Below, piece after piece: positions 11,452 through 22,783 of a DNA stretch of 64,000 bases; the first letter of the stretch is position 1; the number at the start of each line of letters is the position of its first letter. This DNA comes from Sanguinoderma infundibulare (taxonomy: Eukaryota; Basidiomycota; Agaricomycetes; Polyporales; Polyporaceae). The notes beneath the pieces are model-generated. The model saw nothing but the letters and a program-made list of their open reading frames with translations. It was not told the origin of the DNA and did no database searches. Location of the stretch: positions 372,001 through 436,000 of the forward strand of contig JAVLRN010000013.1 of the NCBI GenBank assembly GCA_032821775.1, given 5' to 3'. The translations under genes and the position numbers were made by a program.

Positions 11452-11499
11452 GCGCACTTGCAAGTGCGCTCGGTATAATATACCGCCCACTTGCAAGTG
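11452..11499. repeat. Cluster of three palindromes
   Basis: An 18-bp perfect palindrome (11452-11469, centre CACTTGCAAGTG) is followed by a 15-nt palindrome around CGGTATA (11471-11485) and then a second exact CACTTGCAAGTG (11488-11499). The arrangement could be a paired site for a dimeric DNA-binding protein or a cruciform-forming element. No gene starts within 300 bp on either side. Confidence 0.55.
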
Positions 11500-12916
11500 A
11501 GTGTGTAGACTCTACCCAAACAAACGATGTGGTGAGGAAGCGGATCCGGACGGGAAGACGAACGACGGAGCAATGTCGGGCTCGGAATCAAATTTTCACT
11601 CGCGATCAATGAATTAAGCCTGGAGCAGCCGCGAAGCAATCCTGGTAAGCATCCATTTCAGCAATTAGGACTGTAGCTTCAGGGGGCATACCCGTGTGGG
11701 TGGCGCACTGGTGTAAGCCAAACATGAGAGAGACGGACTCGGACGGACGTACGAGACGATCCCTCCAGCATCGCCATTCGAATTCACACGGGAGCAATCA
11801 CCCGCGAGATCTAGCCATATATTCGAGCGTCCCTAGCGATTTCAGCGACCGCACTGCCAGTGTATCCGTTCGACGGCCAACTTGATGCAGCGTGACAGCA
11901 CTTCCAACGAAACTCGGAGAAACACAATCCATTCCATCTAGAGCATTCCAGAGGATATAGGGCTGAGATCTATGCTAGCAGGCTAGAGTACACTGAGAGG
12001 CTGAGAAGAACAGATCCGAGACGGGGCGAACACAGAGACGAAGCGGATGTCGTAAAACAATCCCGGTACAGTAGATGCGCGGGTGAGATGGAGGAGACCT
12101 ATACACAGGGAAGAGCAGTATGTGGACCGCGCCAGGATCAGGTGCGTGACAATGTCCTATGAGCGAACTACTGTAGCGTGTGCGCGCGGAACATGCAGTG
12201 CAGAGATGGGTATATATGGTACAATCCGGTCGTGGATGGAGTGATAGAACAACGGTAAAAATACGAGACGATGTGAGACGGAACCGGACGATGGCGGCAG
12301 GACGAGATGGAGGAGGGATGAAGATGATGAAATGGAGACGGGCAAAGGAGATAGAGGTGAGATGAGCGCGTGTGATACTCGGATACAGGTACGGGATCTG
12401 GCAGTGCGTCCGGGGAGACAGTGATGATGTCGATGTCATGCTAGTGGGAGACAGATATAGGAACGAGACGATATGATGAGCGACCGACAGTGGAGCGAAA
12501 GCAAAAGAGACGGGCAGACCAGCGTGGTGGTGTAAGCAACAGCAAAAGAGCAAAACGCAACGAAGACGACAGGAAAGCGCGCATAGAACGGATATCAAGA
12601 CGCGGGCAGAACCGCGGGCGCACAGAGGTACCACCATCCGGATACGAATGAGGAATAAGCAATTTGGGAATAGATGAATACGGGATAAATATGGCGCGTG
12701 TGTACGTACACCGCGACTCGGAACCTCGCCACGCCAACGCCATCAGGGAACATGCAAGCAAGTCGTCGCAGGAGCTGAAAACGGCAAAAGACGACCAACC
12801 GAGGGGCGTCCGAGACGACCAAGCCTTGGATATGAAGACGGAGGCGGAGAAGCCAGAAGCCCCAACAACCAGGGAGCGGGTAACCAAGGACCAAGAGCAG
12901 GCCAGGGAAGCAAGAT
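11500..12916. other. Gene-free stretch
   Basis: No family is recognised on either strand. The longest open frame, on the minus strand at 11975-12637, has a Cys/Ser/His-rich, low-complexity translation without recognisable features. I take it as untranslated sequence downstream of the minus-strand gene that ends at 12917. Confidence 0.45.
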
Positions 12917-14691
12917 TCACGCCTTCCGCGCCACTTTGCGCTTCCCACTGCCGCCAGCCGCGGCCTTTCGCTTCTTCGCTCCCGGAGCAGGAGTGACGTC
13001 TTGCACCTTCTCCGTCACGTCCTCCGAGTCCGCGCGCTCCTCGACCTTTGCCCGCTTCGTTGGTCGCGGCTTCTTCGCCTTGCTCTTTGGAGCTTTAACA
13101 GGCTCCGTGCTCTCTGCCTCTCCGCCCTCCAAGCTGACCTCGACCATCTCGCTTGGCTTGCGCTTCCCCTTCGCTGGCGAGTCCATCTCAGCGTCGACGA
13201 CTGTGCCCTCCTCGCTCGGGTACCCGCCATCGCTAACGGCAGTACTGCTCCCGCGCGAGCCCGAGCGGTTACGCTTCGCGCTATCCTGCGTCACCTGCGC
13301 GATGTCCGTCGCGGGATGGAGCGGGGTGTCGACCGTCGAAACGGGAGTGGAGACGAGCGAGCACGGGCCGGGCGGCGCGGGCTTCCGGCGGGGTCGAGTC
13401 GAGCGGCGGGTCGCGTTGGGGGATGCGGTGGGCTCATGGTCCGGGGGAGAGGAAGATCCAGAGAGGGCTGGAGGGGGTAGTTCGCCGGAGGACGCGGATG
13501 GGAGCTCGAGCATGAGCCCGATGGCCTGCAGGACGGGCGTCGTGGCGATGAATTCCTGCTTCACGTCTCGTGTGATAGTTCCGTCGAGGCCGGAGACAGC
13601 GGCGAGCGCCTCAACGCCGGGCAAGAGCAGCGAGGATGGCTGCTCCTCTTGAGCGAGGGCGACCAGCGCAGCCTTGGCCTTCTGCGACGCGCGGGTGTTG
13701 CGGACGCGCTTGCGGGGCTTGTCGAGCTCGTCCTCCGCCGGCTCGTTCTGTGCACTGGTATTACCAGCAGCCTTGCGCTTGCGGAGCGTCATGCCGCCCG
13801 CCTTCTTCTGGCTCACGACGGGGGCAGGGACATGCAGCGACTGGAGGCCCTTGAGGGCCCATGTGTTCTCCGGGACACCCATCCAGCCGACGCTAGATGA
13901 GATCGGACACGGCCGGAGACCTGCAAAGCGCATATATGAGCTCATATCCTTCAGGAACCAATAACGCACCCGATATAAGTGTATGGAGATGGTGCGCAGC
14001 AGTATCTACGAAGCAAAAAGGACGTACGAAGGACGGAATCGATGACCTGGGCAGTGCGGTCGAGGACGTTCTTGGCCCAGAAGGCGAAATGGGCGGGATG
14101 TGTGGGGTGGTTCATGACCTTGAGTGCGGCGAGGACAAAGATGGCCTCCTTCTGGGCCTCGGAAAGCTTGGGGATCTCCCTCGCGTAAAGGCATGCGGTG
14201 GCGGAGGGGAAAAGCTGGAACTGCTGGCTGATGACGTTGGACACGGTGAGGGTTGCGGCGATGCCGGCGTGTTGTGCGACCCAGTGGGTGAGCTCGTACT
14301 GGGGCTGCTGCGGCAAGGTGGCGAGGTCGGAAGAAGGGAGGGATGCTGCAGGAGAGGCTGGGGTGGATGCCGAGGACGACGACGGCTTGTTGGCGTGGCG
14401 AGGGACGATGCGTGCAAGGGCGTCGATGTAGGTGTTGACGAGCGGGTGGTCGTCGGTGAGTTGGCCCGAGGAGAGCACGCCCGGACAAACCTGGCGCAAA
14501 TCGGGGAGGGAGTAGCTGTCGTACGCGCGTGGCGCGATGGACTGGACGGCGGGCGAGGGTGGGCCGCGGACGAAGGACTCGTCGCGGGCAGAGGACTCGG
14601 GGTACTCGGGATGTGACTGTGTGAGAGCGTACCTGCCATCGTCACCGACGGTGAACGTGAAGCGCGGCGCGAGGGTCCACAGAAGCGGCAT
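12917..14691 (-). CDS. Uncharacterised protein with basic, nuclear-type C-terminus
   Basis: I do not recognise this family. Two exons (14691-14028 and 13920-12917) join in frame to 555 residues across a 107-nt intron; the acceptor choice is the weak point of the model. The ATG at 14691 has a good fungal context, whereas an in-frame GTG further upstream is unlikely. The N-terminal ~220 residues look globular and helical (LPDLRQVCPGVLSSGQL, YELTHWVAQHAGIAATL, ACLYAREIPKLSEAQKEAIF, AHFAFWAKNVLDRTAQVID). The second half is disordered and rich in Lys, Arg, Ser and Pro, with many bipartite-like clusters (LRKRKAAG, KPRKRVRNTR, RRSTRPRRKPAP, AKKPRPTKRAK) and a basic end. A nuclear or chromatin role is inferred from composition only. 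Confidence 0.65.
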
Positions 14692-15871
14692 GGCGAGTGT
14701 CGGTCTCGCGGGGGCGTGTGTTAGGATGTGAGGTGAGGATAGGTGGGATAGGATGGATGAGGGCTCGGTGGCGGCAATCGGGCCCAGCACCGGAATCTAG
14801 GGATGTGGCACGGGCGTGGACGATGGGCGATCCGTCGTGTCGGACGTGCGGCGGGCGGGCGAGAGCGGCGGGCGGGATTGGGACGACGGGCGTCGGGCGG
14901 GAGAGGGCGGCGGACGGGAAGGAGGAGCAGGTGGAGAAGAGGCCGGGCGGGGTCGAGGGTAGATATACCTCCGGCGGGCAAAGCGAGCATGCGCTGACAC
15001 AAAGACCGCCTGCCCTCGTCCCCCTGCCTTTTTCGGTTCCCTTCTCTGCTTCCTCTCGCGTGCGTGTCCCCCGTTCCCCTCCCGCCCCACCTACCGTCCT
15101 CGCGCGTGTCGCGCCCGCATTCGCCCGCATCGAGCATCCTTTCAGCCCTCTGTCCGCGTTGTCTGCTCTCTCACTCGCGACGCTCGTGCGCGGGTGCTGG
15201 ACGCGATCGCACAAGACCCCTTTGTCTGGGGTACGCGAAGCGCCAATCGGGGGCTTCGATCTCAATCTTATCGGGCCGATCTAGCATCCCCTCCGCGCGC
15301 TTACCGACGCTCCTCCACCTCGAGGGCCACTCGTGAACGGCTCGTGCGCCTGCCCCTTCTTTTGCTGGTCCCCCGTGCCACTGATCATCGATTCTCGTCC
15401 CATTGTCCTCGCCCTCGGCCTCCAGGCCGCCCCACCGGCTGCCGCGCGTGTCACGGCGAGGGCCACTGTCGCGGAACGCCATGAGCATGCAGCCGCCCGA
15501 ATCGGGACCTCGATCACGGTGACGTCAATCAATCTGGGTCGCCGAACTCCGTTCCCGCCAGCTGGTTCCTCATCGCGCTTGCCACTCCCTCCATGGCCAC
15601 TGGCACCGTTCAACGATGCCCACCTTCGACAGCGGTGCGCACGACGCACCATCCCATCGCGGCCCATCTGCATTCCGGAAAACGTGCCGGAAGCTTGCCA
15701 CAGGCCTCATCGATCACTGGACGTAAGTACCCTGCGCCCTCGTTCCAAAAGAGTCGTACACGCGTCTTCCCGCGAACATTACTTTATTCTCGAACCCGAA
15801 TCATGTGCGCTCTCCTTTGCCCTGTATTCGCTCCTGGTATTTCTCGTTTTCGGCTGCGCTGAGTGGCGAGA

Positions 15872-16477
15872 ACGCTCATCTCGTCCACCTCTGCCATCCA
15901 CAGCAGCTCTCGTAGACTCCTACCGTGCAAGAGGTCTCGCAAAGAGGCATATTGTGGACAGCTACCCGTGATCACCCGCGCGCTTGTATCCCCCGCTACG
16001 TCCCTAACCGGTCGGCTTCGAGGCGGAAAACGGACTCAATGGCCTGGCCTCGGCGGGGCACATAAGGCGGAGCTGGCATGTCTATAAGCTTGCGAGAATA
16101 CCCCGCTGGACGAGAGCTCGAGTCTGTCAAGTCAAAGTCTGTCCCAACAGACTTTGAGACGAGTTCCTCCGAGATTAAGTACTCGCGTCGCCCCACTGGA
16201 TGGCATTTCGGACCGACTCGGAGCGTGATGGATCGACGACGCCCTGCCGAGTATCGTTCATCGTTCATCGTCCCGCCTTCTAGACGATCCTGCGCAGGTC
16301 AGGGACTCGGGCCCGATTATCGACGTGATAAAAATAATGATAACGACCCGCCCGCCGGACGAACGCACGGGTGATATCGATCACGAGCAGCTCCGCACCA
16401 TACGCACGCCTCTTTCCGACAGTTCTTGCATGGTACGAGCGTTATCCGTGTACTGCAGAGGCGGACGAGATGAGCGT
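15872..16477. repeat. Imperfect inverted repeat, arms of about 110 bp
   Basis: The arm at 15872-15983, read on the minus strand, aligns with 16365-16477 on the plus strand. Shared blocks include GATCACG, GCCTCTTT, TTCTTGCA/CTCTTGCA and the 17-base GGACGAGATGAGCGT-type block at the outer ends. The spacer is about 380 bp. The arms are diverged and gapped, so this may be an old terminal-repeat element or a fold-back duplication. No transposase frame lies between them. Confidence 0.5.
16132..16157. repeat. Perfect hairpin, 11-bp stem and 4-nt loop
   Basis: Arms TCAAAGTCTGT and ACAGACTTTGA are exact reverse complements separated by CCCA. The hairpin lies near the centre of the larger inverted repeat. 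No T-tract follows it and no gene ends here, so I do not call it a terminator. Confidence 0.6.
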
Positions 16478-17135
16478 GCGCGTGATGGCGAGACGCCCAT
16501 CGACGCGATCACGAGACCCCGGAATTGATCTCGAGCGCGTCGCAAGGTCGCACCCAAGATCCGGGCCCACTGTCGACGTGCACGATCTCGGTAGCAATCT
16601 CGTATCTTGCCCTGCTAGCGTCATCCTCCCTTGCTCAACGATCGCAATCAACTACCTTCATCCCAAGACGTGCACTAGTGCCAGTGGTATTAATGAACGT
16701 CGCCGCCGCGAGAGACATCGACTTTGATCCAAACAACATGAAACAGCCACACGAATACGCCGACATTATATCTGCATGCAGTGCACATGGAACGGAGATT
16801 GGCATGTCGCGCTGTACATGTATTGAGCGCTGCGGATCCGCGCGGATCGCTGGGCTCTATGTACAAGCTTACTTTATCTAACGCAGCTTCACCACAGGCA
16901 AGCAAGTGATGCCTGTCGTTACCCCTCTTCGCTTCCGCGGCCCAGGCTGCGATTGCTCCCGATAACGTCCGGCCGAAGTCGCATGACGAGCTGAAGATCG
17001 GATAGGATGTTTCATTCCGAAAAGGAGGTACAAATGAATGTGTACAGTGACCAGATAAGATGGGCATGCTGTCCGTGTCCAAGACACATAGCTCACTTCG
17101 TCATCAGACCAGGCCGAGACTCCAGCGAGAGAAGC

Positions 17136-18919
17136 TCAAGAACGTGACCCAGTGTCCGCCAGACTCCGATACAGCCACAGGCGACGAGAAGGCGACACGA
17201 CGCTCGATGGATCGCTCCAAGGCGCGGACACATCCCGGGTCGGCAGCTTGAGAGGGATCGACATCGACAGGCTCGCAGTCGCCGGCGGGGTGTCCTCCCC
17301 CCGGCCAAGGTCCACAGCAGACCTAGGGAGCAGGGACGGACCCTCTCCAGCCGACGCCGACGCCGATGCTGACAGGCCGAGGGAAGACGCGATATTCGAC
17401 ATCGAACCGAGCGCGGTCATCCCCGTGGGCCAGTAACTGCTCCCAGAAGCCTGGGGACGCGCATCGCGCTTGAGGTACTCGACGACGCGCTCGAGCGCGG
17501 CGGTGTACGTCTCGAGGTCCGACACCTTCTTGTTCGCTTCGTCTAGGTCCCCGTTGGACTTGAAAAGGGCAGCCTTCAGCCGACGGAGGCCGGCGTCGCG
17601 TTGTGCGGCCATGTTCGCGAGGGCGATGTCGGGCGAGCGTCGTTGGGGGACGTCCGAGCAGCGCGCCTTCAAGGCCGTATTCTCCAAAGCCAGCCGGGTG
17701 AGTTCGGAGCGGAGTCTCTCCGCCTCGTCCTGAATGACAGCGGATACAAAGATGATGAGAAACCAAAGACGACACGCGACAAGGCACCCAGCTTACCCTG
17801 AGCGACTGATGCTCGCCGAGCACGCTATCCAGCACGTCCTGCCTGATGGCAACCTTGGCCTCCAGCCTCAGGCACTCGGCCTGCAGACGGTTGATCTCGA
17901 CCTTGGCCCTTTCTAACTCGGAATGACCTTCGGGAGCGCGTTCGGGTTCTTGCTTCTTGACAACGCCGTCCTGCGAGACGCGCATATAGGGACCTGTACG
18001 TTGTGTCTCACGCAGAATAGCGGGAAATACGCACCGAAATCGCAACATGCCCGTCCGAAATACCGTCCGACTTCGACTCCACCACAACCGTAAAGTCTTC
18101 CATCGACGTCGATGCCTGGGCCGTGTCCCATTCACGAACATCGCGTCGGCTGGAACATTCGACGATGTCGGCTCCGAAGGTCGCCACGTCGAGCTCTTCC
18201 AGCTGAAGTTGATGGACTGGAAGCTGAACTTCGCGGCCAAAGCCGCCGCCGCCGCCGGTGCTCTCCTGAAGGACCTTGGTTTCTAGCTGGTGTCGAACTC
18301 CGTGGGACTCGGAGGTGCGTCTTCCGGTTTGCCACTCGGCGTTTGTCCGAATCCGAGTCGGCCCCGCAGCTGACGGGGAGGATGGGATAGATTGATGTTC
18401 GCAACTTGGGGACGACTTGCAGGGAGGTGATCGCTCGAGGCTATGGAGGTTTCGAGCGACGGACGATGAAGAAAGAGTCATAGCGGATTCGGGAGTCGTC
18501 TCAGAGGACCAGTCAGAGGATAGGTTGCAGGCAGACCAGAACCAAACGACGAGATAGACGTCGACGGGGATCACCAGATGCACAAGTCGCAGCTTCGGGA
18601 TTGCAGAGACGAGGCCGATGAGGAGTTGCCATAGGGAGGCCCCGACTGCCGTGTGTCGGAGGATGGGGCGGTCAAACACGCCAGAGATGTCCTGAGGGAA
18701 GGCCGTGGCAATGGCAAGCAAGACGAGGAGGATGGTGCTGTATGGGAGGTCGTCTGAAGCGATACCGAGCTCGAAAAGAGAGAGACGGTGAGGAAACAGA
18801 CTCGAGGCGGTCCAGCCGTGTCGAGGCATAACGGTCTCGGAGGGACCGCAGAGAGAAGGCTGTAGAGATGTGAGTTGGCTGATCGTGGGGGACGAGGCCA
18901 TGTGCAGGAACTTCAACAT
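17136..18919 (-). CDS. Putative membrane-anchored coiled-coil protein, unrecognised
   Basis: I do not recognise a family. Three exons (18919-18064, 17993-17797, 17729-17136) sum to 549 codons. The N-terminal third contains hydrophobic segments that could cross a membrane (PYSTILLVLLAIATAF, WQLLIGLVSAIPKLRLVHLV, VDVYLVVWFWSACNL). From exon 2 on it is a heptad-rich coiled coil (ELERAKVEINRLQAECLRLE, LRSELTRLALENTALKARC, DLETYTAALERVVEYLKRD), ending in a Ser/Ala-rich tail. The first splice junction uses a weak GTATTT donor, chosen because it alone preserves the coiled-coil frame with a normal 70-nt intron; a GTGCGT donor nearby would break the frame. A scaffold or tether role would be inference. 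Confidence 0.6.
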
Positions 18920-19823
18920 CTACGGTAGCTTATGTCATGAGATATGGCGCAGTCGATCGAGATGGAGTATTCACAGTACTCACCTGTGAAGAGGTGATCG
19001 CCTGCTGATCTGGCATTTACATAAGCCCCCAATACAGAGACTAAGTATCGTTTTTACGCCTTATTTGACCAGCCTTGAAGCTTGATCTTGAGAGACCAAG
19101 GAGAGACGACCCCGGTACCAGTGGAAGACGAAGACACGACTGAAGTTGGTGATCATAGCGTGGGAGACGGGCAGCTTTTGCAGGCGGGAGTTCCTTTGCG
19201 AGACGAGTTCTTGTCGGTATCGCAGCTTCGTATACTGCAGCACCTACAGTAGTCGGTGCCAGCTCAGAGCTGCTTGGGTGCCAGCTGGGTGCCAGGAGCA
19301 AGGTGGAGCCGCGGTAAAATGTGACTGTTTCGGTGACATGTTTGTGACATGCCACGCAACCGGGCCTGTCACGGTGATGAAGCCCGGCGTTTCAAGTTCG
19401 CAGTTCGTTTGTTGCGCCCAGGTCGCGCAAGGCCTCCAGCTAACTACGCCCTTCATGCATTCATGTGAAGACCAGTGCATGCTTGATTTAAGTGAGTAGC
19501 CATTGCATGTGAGGTGCTGCATTTAATGGTACAGCTTTGCTACTAGATTGTTGTCGCATGCTGCGGCTGAGACCCTGTGTCACACGGATCACGGCTCGAC
19601 ATTGAATGCCCCCGGCTTCGCGTCGGAGGTACACCAGAATTGTGCTGTGTAACATGTTCAGACGATTACTATTTATGACCACATGTAATACGTATCCTCG
19701 ACGAACTTCCTGCACAAGCTAACCAGCGGATACATTTGAGCCCTAATGACGCGCCCTCTTCTACTGCGAACGAACCACGAGGTCAAAATTGGGCAGAACT
19801 CCATGTATAAGCGGAGGGCATAT
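18920..19823. other. Gene-free spacer
   Basis: No gene is seen. From about 19690 to 19823 the minus strand resembles the 3' flank of the other F-box-like copy (9010-9065), so the duplication includes downstream sequence. Confidence 0.45.
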
Positions 19824-21648
19824 TTAAGACAACATGTCCGCATTCCGGTGCTGCGCGTGGAAAGAGGCAAACAAAGCAACTGGTCAGCGTATTGCACATT
19901 ATTAGGAAAGCACAAGAAACTTACCCCGAGCTCATCGATGAAACAAGACAGCTCCTCCCGAACAAGCAGATCGTCCATGGCCCCTTGGCTCAGCTCCACC
20001 ACCGCAGGATCGCCGTCTTCATTGTCCGCCGACTGACGAGACACCCGGAATGCTTTACCTTTGTGCCATTCGTACTCGGTGTTATCATCCTGGTCCTCGT
20101 CCTGCGTGATGATAGCTCCACAGCCGGTCGTCATCAAGAACACGTACTCCAAGGACGGGTTCGATGAAGCGAGCGCTGACGCAATGCGTCCAAACGGCAT
20201 CTCGAACGCGGCGCGCGCACACGCGTGCATCTCGTCCACCGTCATTCGACAGCCGCTGGCACCGCCGTAGACTGTGGCCTCGACGATCAGACGGAAGTAC
20301 CTCGGGCGGAGGTGCGCAATGGATGGTATGAGTGCGCCCTGGGTAACATTGGCTGTGAGCATGAACAATGGCTGTGTAACAGAGCGCGTACCAGCAGTGC
20401 GTCCCACTCGTACAAGTCTCCAGGCGGGGGCATGCTATGGACACTGTGGCGCAGCACGAGACACAGGTGGGTCAACGTCCCGGCAAGTTCTGCAGGGAAG
20501 AGCCCGTCGAAGAAAGACGGATCTTCGGGCGAGCACAGGAAGAGGGTGAGATGCCGCGGAGGGTTCTTGCACAACGGGATCGTGACCAAATCATTGGCCT
20601 CCGGGTTGGAGTTCGCCTCGTGGATCGTGAGACGTCTGATTGGGCATTTGAGGGCAAGCGCATAGTATCCGATCGTGTCGCACTGAATGTGGTCAAGGCG
20701 TGTCCGCGAGCGTCCATCCTGAGCCCTCCTATTCTCGTCTCGGGCCAATTGGATGACTTCCATGGGGATATCGTATTCCGGATCCTGTCGGAACTCAAGG
20801 AAGGAAAAGGAATCGGTGAGGGCGGGAAAGATGGAGAACAGGTCGCGTAGTCGCGGAAGACCTGAGAGGGTGCGAGCTGTCAACAATCGGAGTGCAGGAT
20901 ACTGAGCGATTTGTGAAATGTCTATGGCGGACTCAAGGTCGATGTCGTCCAGATCGATGACCTCGAGCGTAGGTGCGAAGGGCGCCGTCAGGGCGGCAAG
21001 GCGGGTCAACGTACAGCAATTGGCCTCCTTCCAGAGATCGGCACACAGAACTCTGAGTGGAGAGCGTATGCTTTGTATCAACTCAGCCGCCTGATCTCCA
21101 TCGCACCCACGAACAGAGAGGGATCGCAATGTGACGAAACGCCCCAGAGCAGGCCGAAGCCTAGGATCTAATTCGTCGAAGAAGTCGGCGACTTCATAAA
21201 ACCGCGGGATGTGAAGGCTTTCGAGATTATCCGCGCAAGTGAGGATCGCGAGAAGCCGGTCGACGACCGTGGAGGCCAAAGCCTGCTCCTCCGTTTCGAT
21301 GCTGCAGATAGTGATCTTGAGAGCTCGTACATGAGATGCGCGATAGGTTTTATCGGCGAATATGAGATTGTAGATGCTGCGTGTTGACTTGACGTCTTTG
21401 AGGACAATCGGACGAATACTGAGGAAGTTCTGCATGGCCCTTGTACGCAATGCGGTGCAAGTGCAAGAGAGCGAGAGGATATCGGCAGAATCTGTGAGGA
21501 CATCACAGGTATCGCGCAGCACATCCCAGTTGAGGCGGGGCGCCGCAGATTGGCTCGGGTGATGTTGAAGCCCTAATGTTACTGTTTCAGCAAAAGTCAT
21601 TGCTGTAATAAATAGGACAGATTTACCAGTTTCTACTTGGCTCTTCAT
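19824..21648 (-). CDS. F-box-like protein, copy 2 of an inverted pair
   Basis: Close paralogue of the gene at 7195-9009, facing the other way. The F-box-like part reads LNWDVLRDTCDVLTDSADIL and LSLSCTCTALRTRAM and is followed by the same degenerate repeats. Exons 21648-21627, 21572-20392, 20338-19925 and 19850-19824 give 547 residues. Exon 2 (1181 nt) and the last exon (27 nt) have exactly the lengths of copy 1. The 54-nt first intron is divisible by three, so an unspliced reading is also open. Probable role: substrate receptor in an SCF ubiquitin ligase. Many differences between the copies are single-residue changes in the repeat region, as expected for diverging substrate recognition, but selection was not measured. 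Confidence 0.78.
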
Positions 21649-22783
21649 GGTGAAGTTGCAGAAGAAAGAGCAAGAGAGTGCTGAGTAGGCACCGCTGGCA
21701 GTGGTGTTTCCCTAAAACGCCCGAACATATTACGTAATCGGATGGCGGAGTATTTCAGTCATACAGCTTCGCCAGTGGTAGGAGGAGAAAATAATAGAAC
21801 ACGAGGATGGGCTCCTGCGTCCCTGATGCAGGTGGCCTCCGCGCGCCCGCCCTGATGCCAGTGGCCGCCCGCGCCCGCGCGGTGTCCGGATGCCAGATCC
21901 GCGGCGTTGCTCGCGTATTGACCTTCGTCCCACAAGAGCGAGCGTCTCCCGTGCACGCCATCAGGGCGCCAGGAAGGATGACGTCCTCGTGCGTGAGCCG
22001 CGGGAGGTTGACGACGCCGATCGCGTGGATGTCTCCGACCTCGGGAGGACGAAGATGTTGGCCGCGTCGCACCAGAGCTCGAAATCAGACGGCTCGGTTT
22101 GGACCCCAACTGAAATAACTGCCCTTTCCAACATCCGTCTCCACCAGTACTAAGTAAGTACTACTTAAGTACGAGTTGTGCATTGAGCGTCCACGCCATA
22201 CTGGTTGACCGGCGTGGCCCCGCTGGCATGCGACACTCACAGGACTGCGTAGGTTCGAGTCGATCACTCCAGAAAGTAGGCCCTTCACAGTCGAACCTCG
22301 CACGACGCATGCACACAGCTTGTGTGGCGTTGATCAAGACGATCCCATACATTCGTATTTACGTGGCGGTGCACATGGATTTGGGCTAATGACCATGAGC
22401 GACGGCGCACGCCAAGGCTTCTCGTGGTTTCATTCAACAGGTCTTTAAGCTCCACTTTACACCGTCTTCGGACTCAAGGTTCTAAACGTGCGCAGGCGCA
22501 GCGATAAATGGGAATGGTGCGTGTGTCCAGTGCTTGTGTCGCAGGACCGCAGCTTAATGGTACTCACTTGGCAGCTCTGTCGACGTTCGGCGCCGCGGTC
22601 TTTGACAGCTGACTCGAGAGGTGTCGATGGGGGGCCGCGGTGGCGGTTTCTTTGACAGTAGTCGGATCGGACCATCTCGGGTGATGAGCGCAGCGTAGAT
22701 ATATACCGCCAGGCGAGCACGCATCCCATCCGCGGAATGCATCTTACAGTGACTTTGCTCGCCGATAGCTGATCAGTGCCAAC
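21649..22783. other. Gene-free spacer, divergent promoters
   Basis: The region lies between the minus-strand F-box-like gene and the plus-strand arrestin-like gene. GC-rich open frames near 21.75-22.12 kb match nothing I recognise. The right end carries a TATA-like sequence for the next gene. Confidence 0.4.
22700..22705 (+). promoter_or_regulatory. TATA-like box of the arrestin-like gene
   Basis: TATATA lies 84 bp before the ATG at 22784. Sequence and spacing are the only support. Confidence 0.3.

Larger units (their letters stand above)
14692..17135. other. 2.4-kb gene-free region
   Basis: No conserved protein is visible on either strand, although GC-rich sequence creates several long open frames near 14.7-16.0 kb. 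The right part holds the imperfect inverted repeat and the hairpin listed separately. The left part must contain the promoter of the minus-strand gene that starts at 14691. Confidence 0.45.

Noticed and set aside
11975..12637. 220-codon minus-strand open frame rich in Cys, Ser and His
   Set aside because: Low-complexity translation with no conserved motif, no good start context and no splice partner.
14697..15971. Two plus-strand open frames of about 200 codons
   Set aside because: Their translations are Arg/Pro/Ala shadows of GC-rich sequence; neither has recognisable domains.
18021..18034. GTGCGT donor giving a 41-nt intron in the coiled-coil gene
   Set aside because: It is shorter than other introns here and breaks the coiled-coil frame; the GTATTT donor at 18063 keeps the frame.
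21755..22118. Possible fragment of an enzyme on the minus strand
   Set aside because: Several overlapping open frames exist, but none gave a family motif that I could name.
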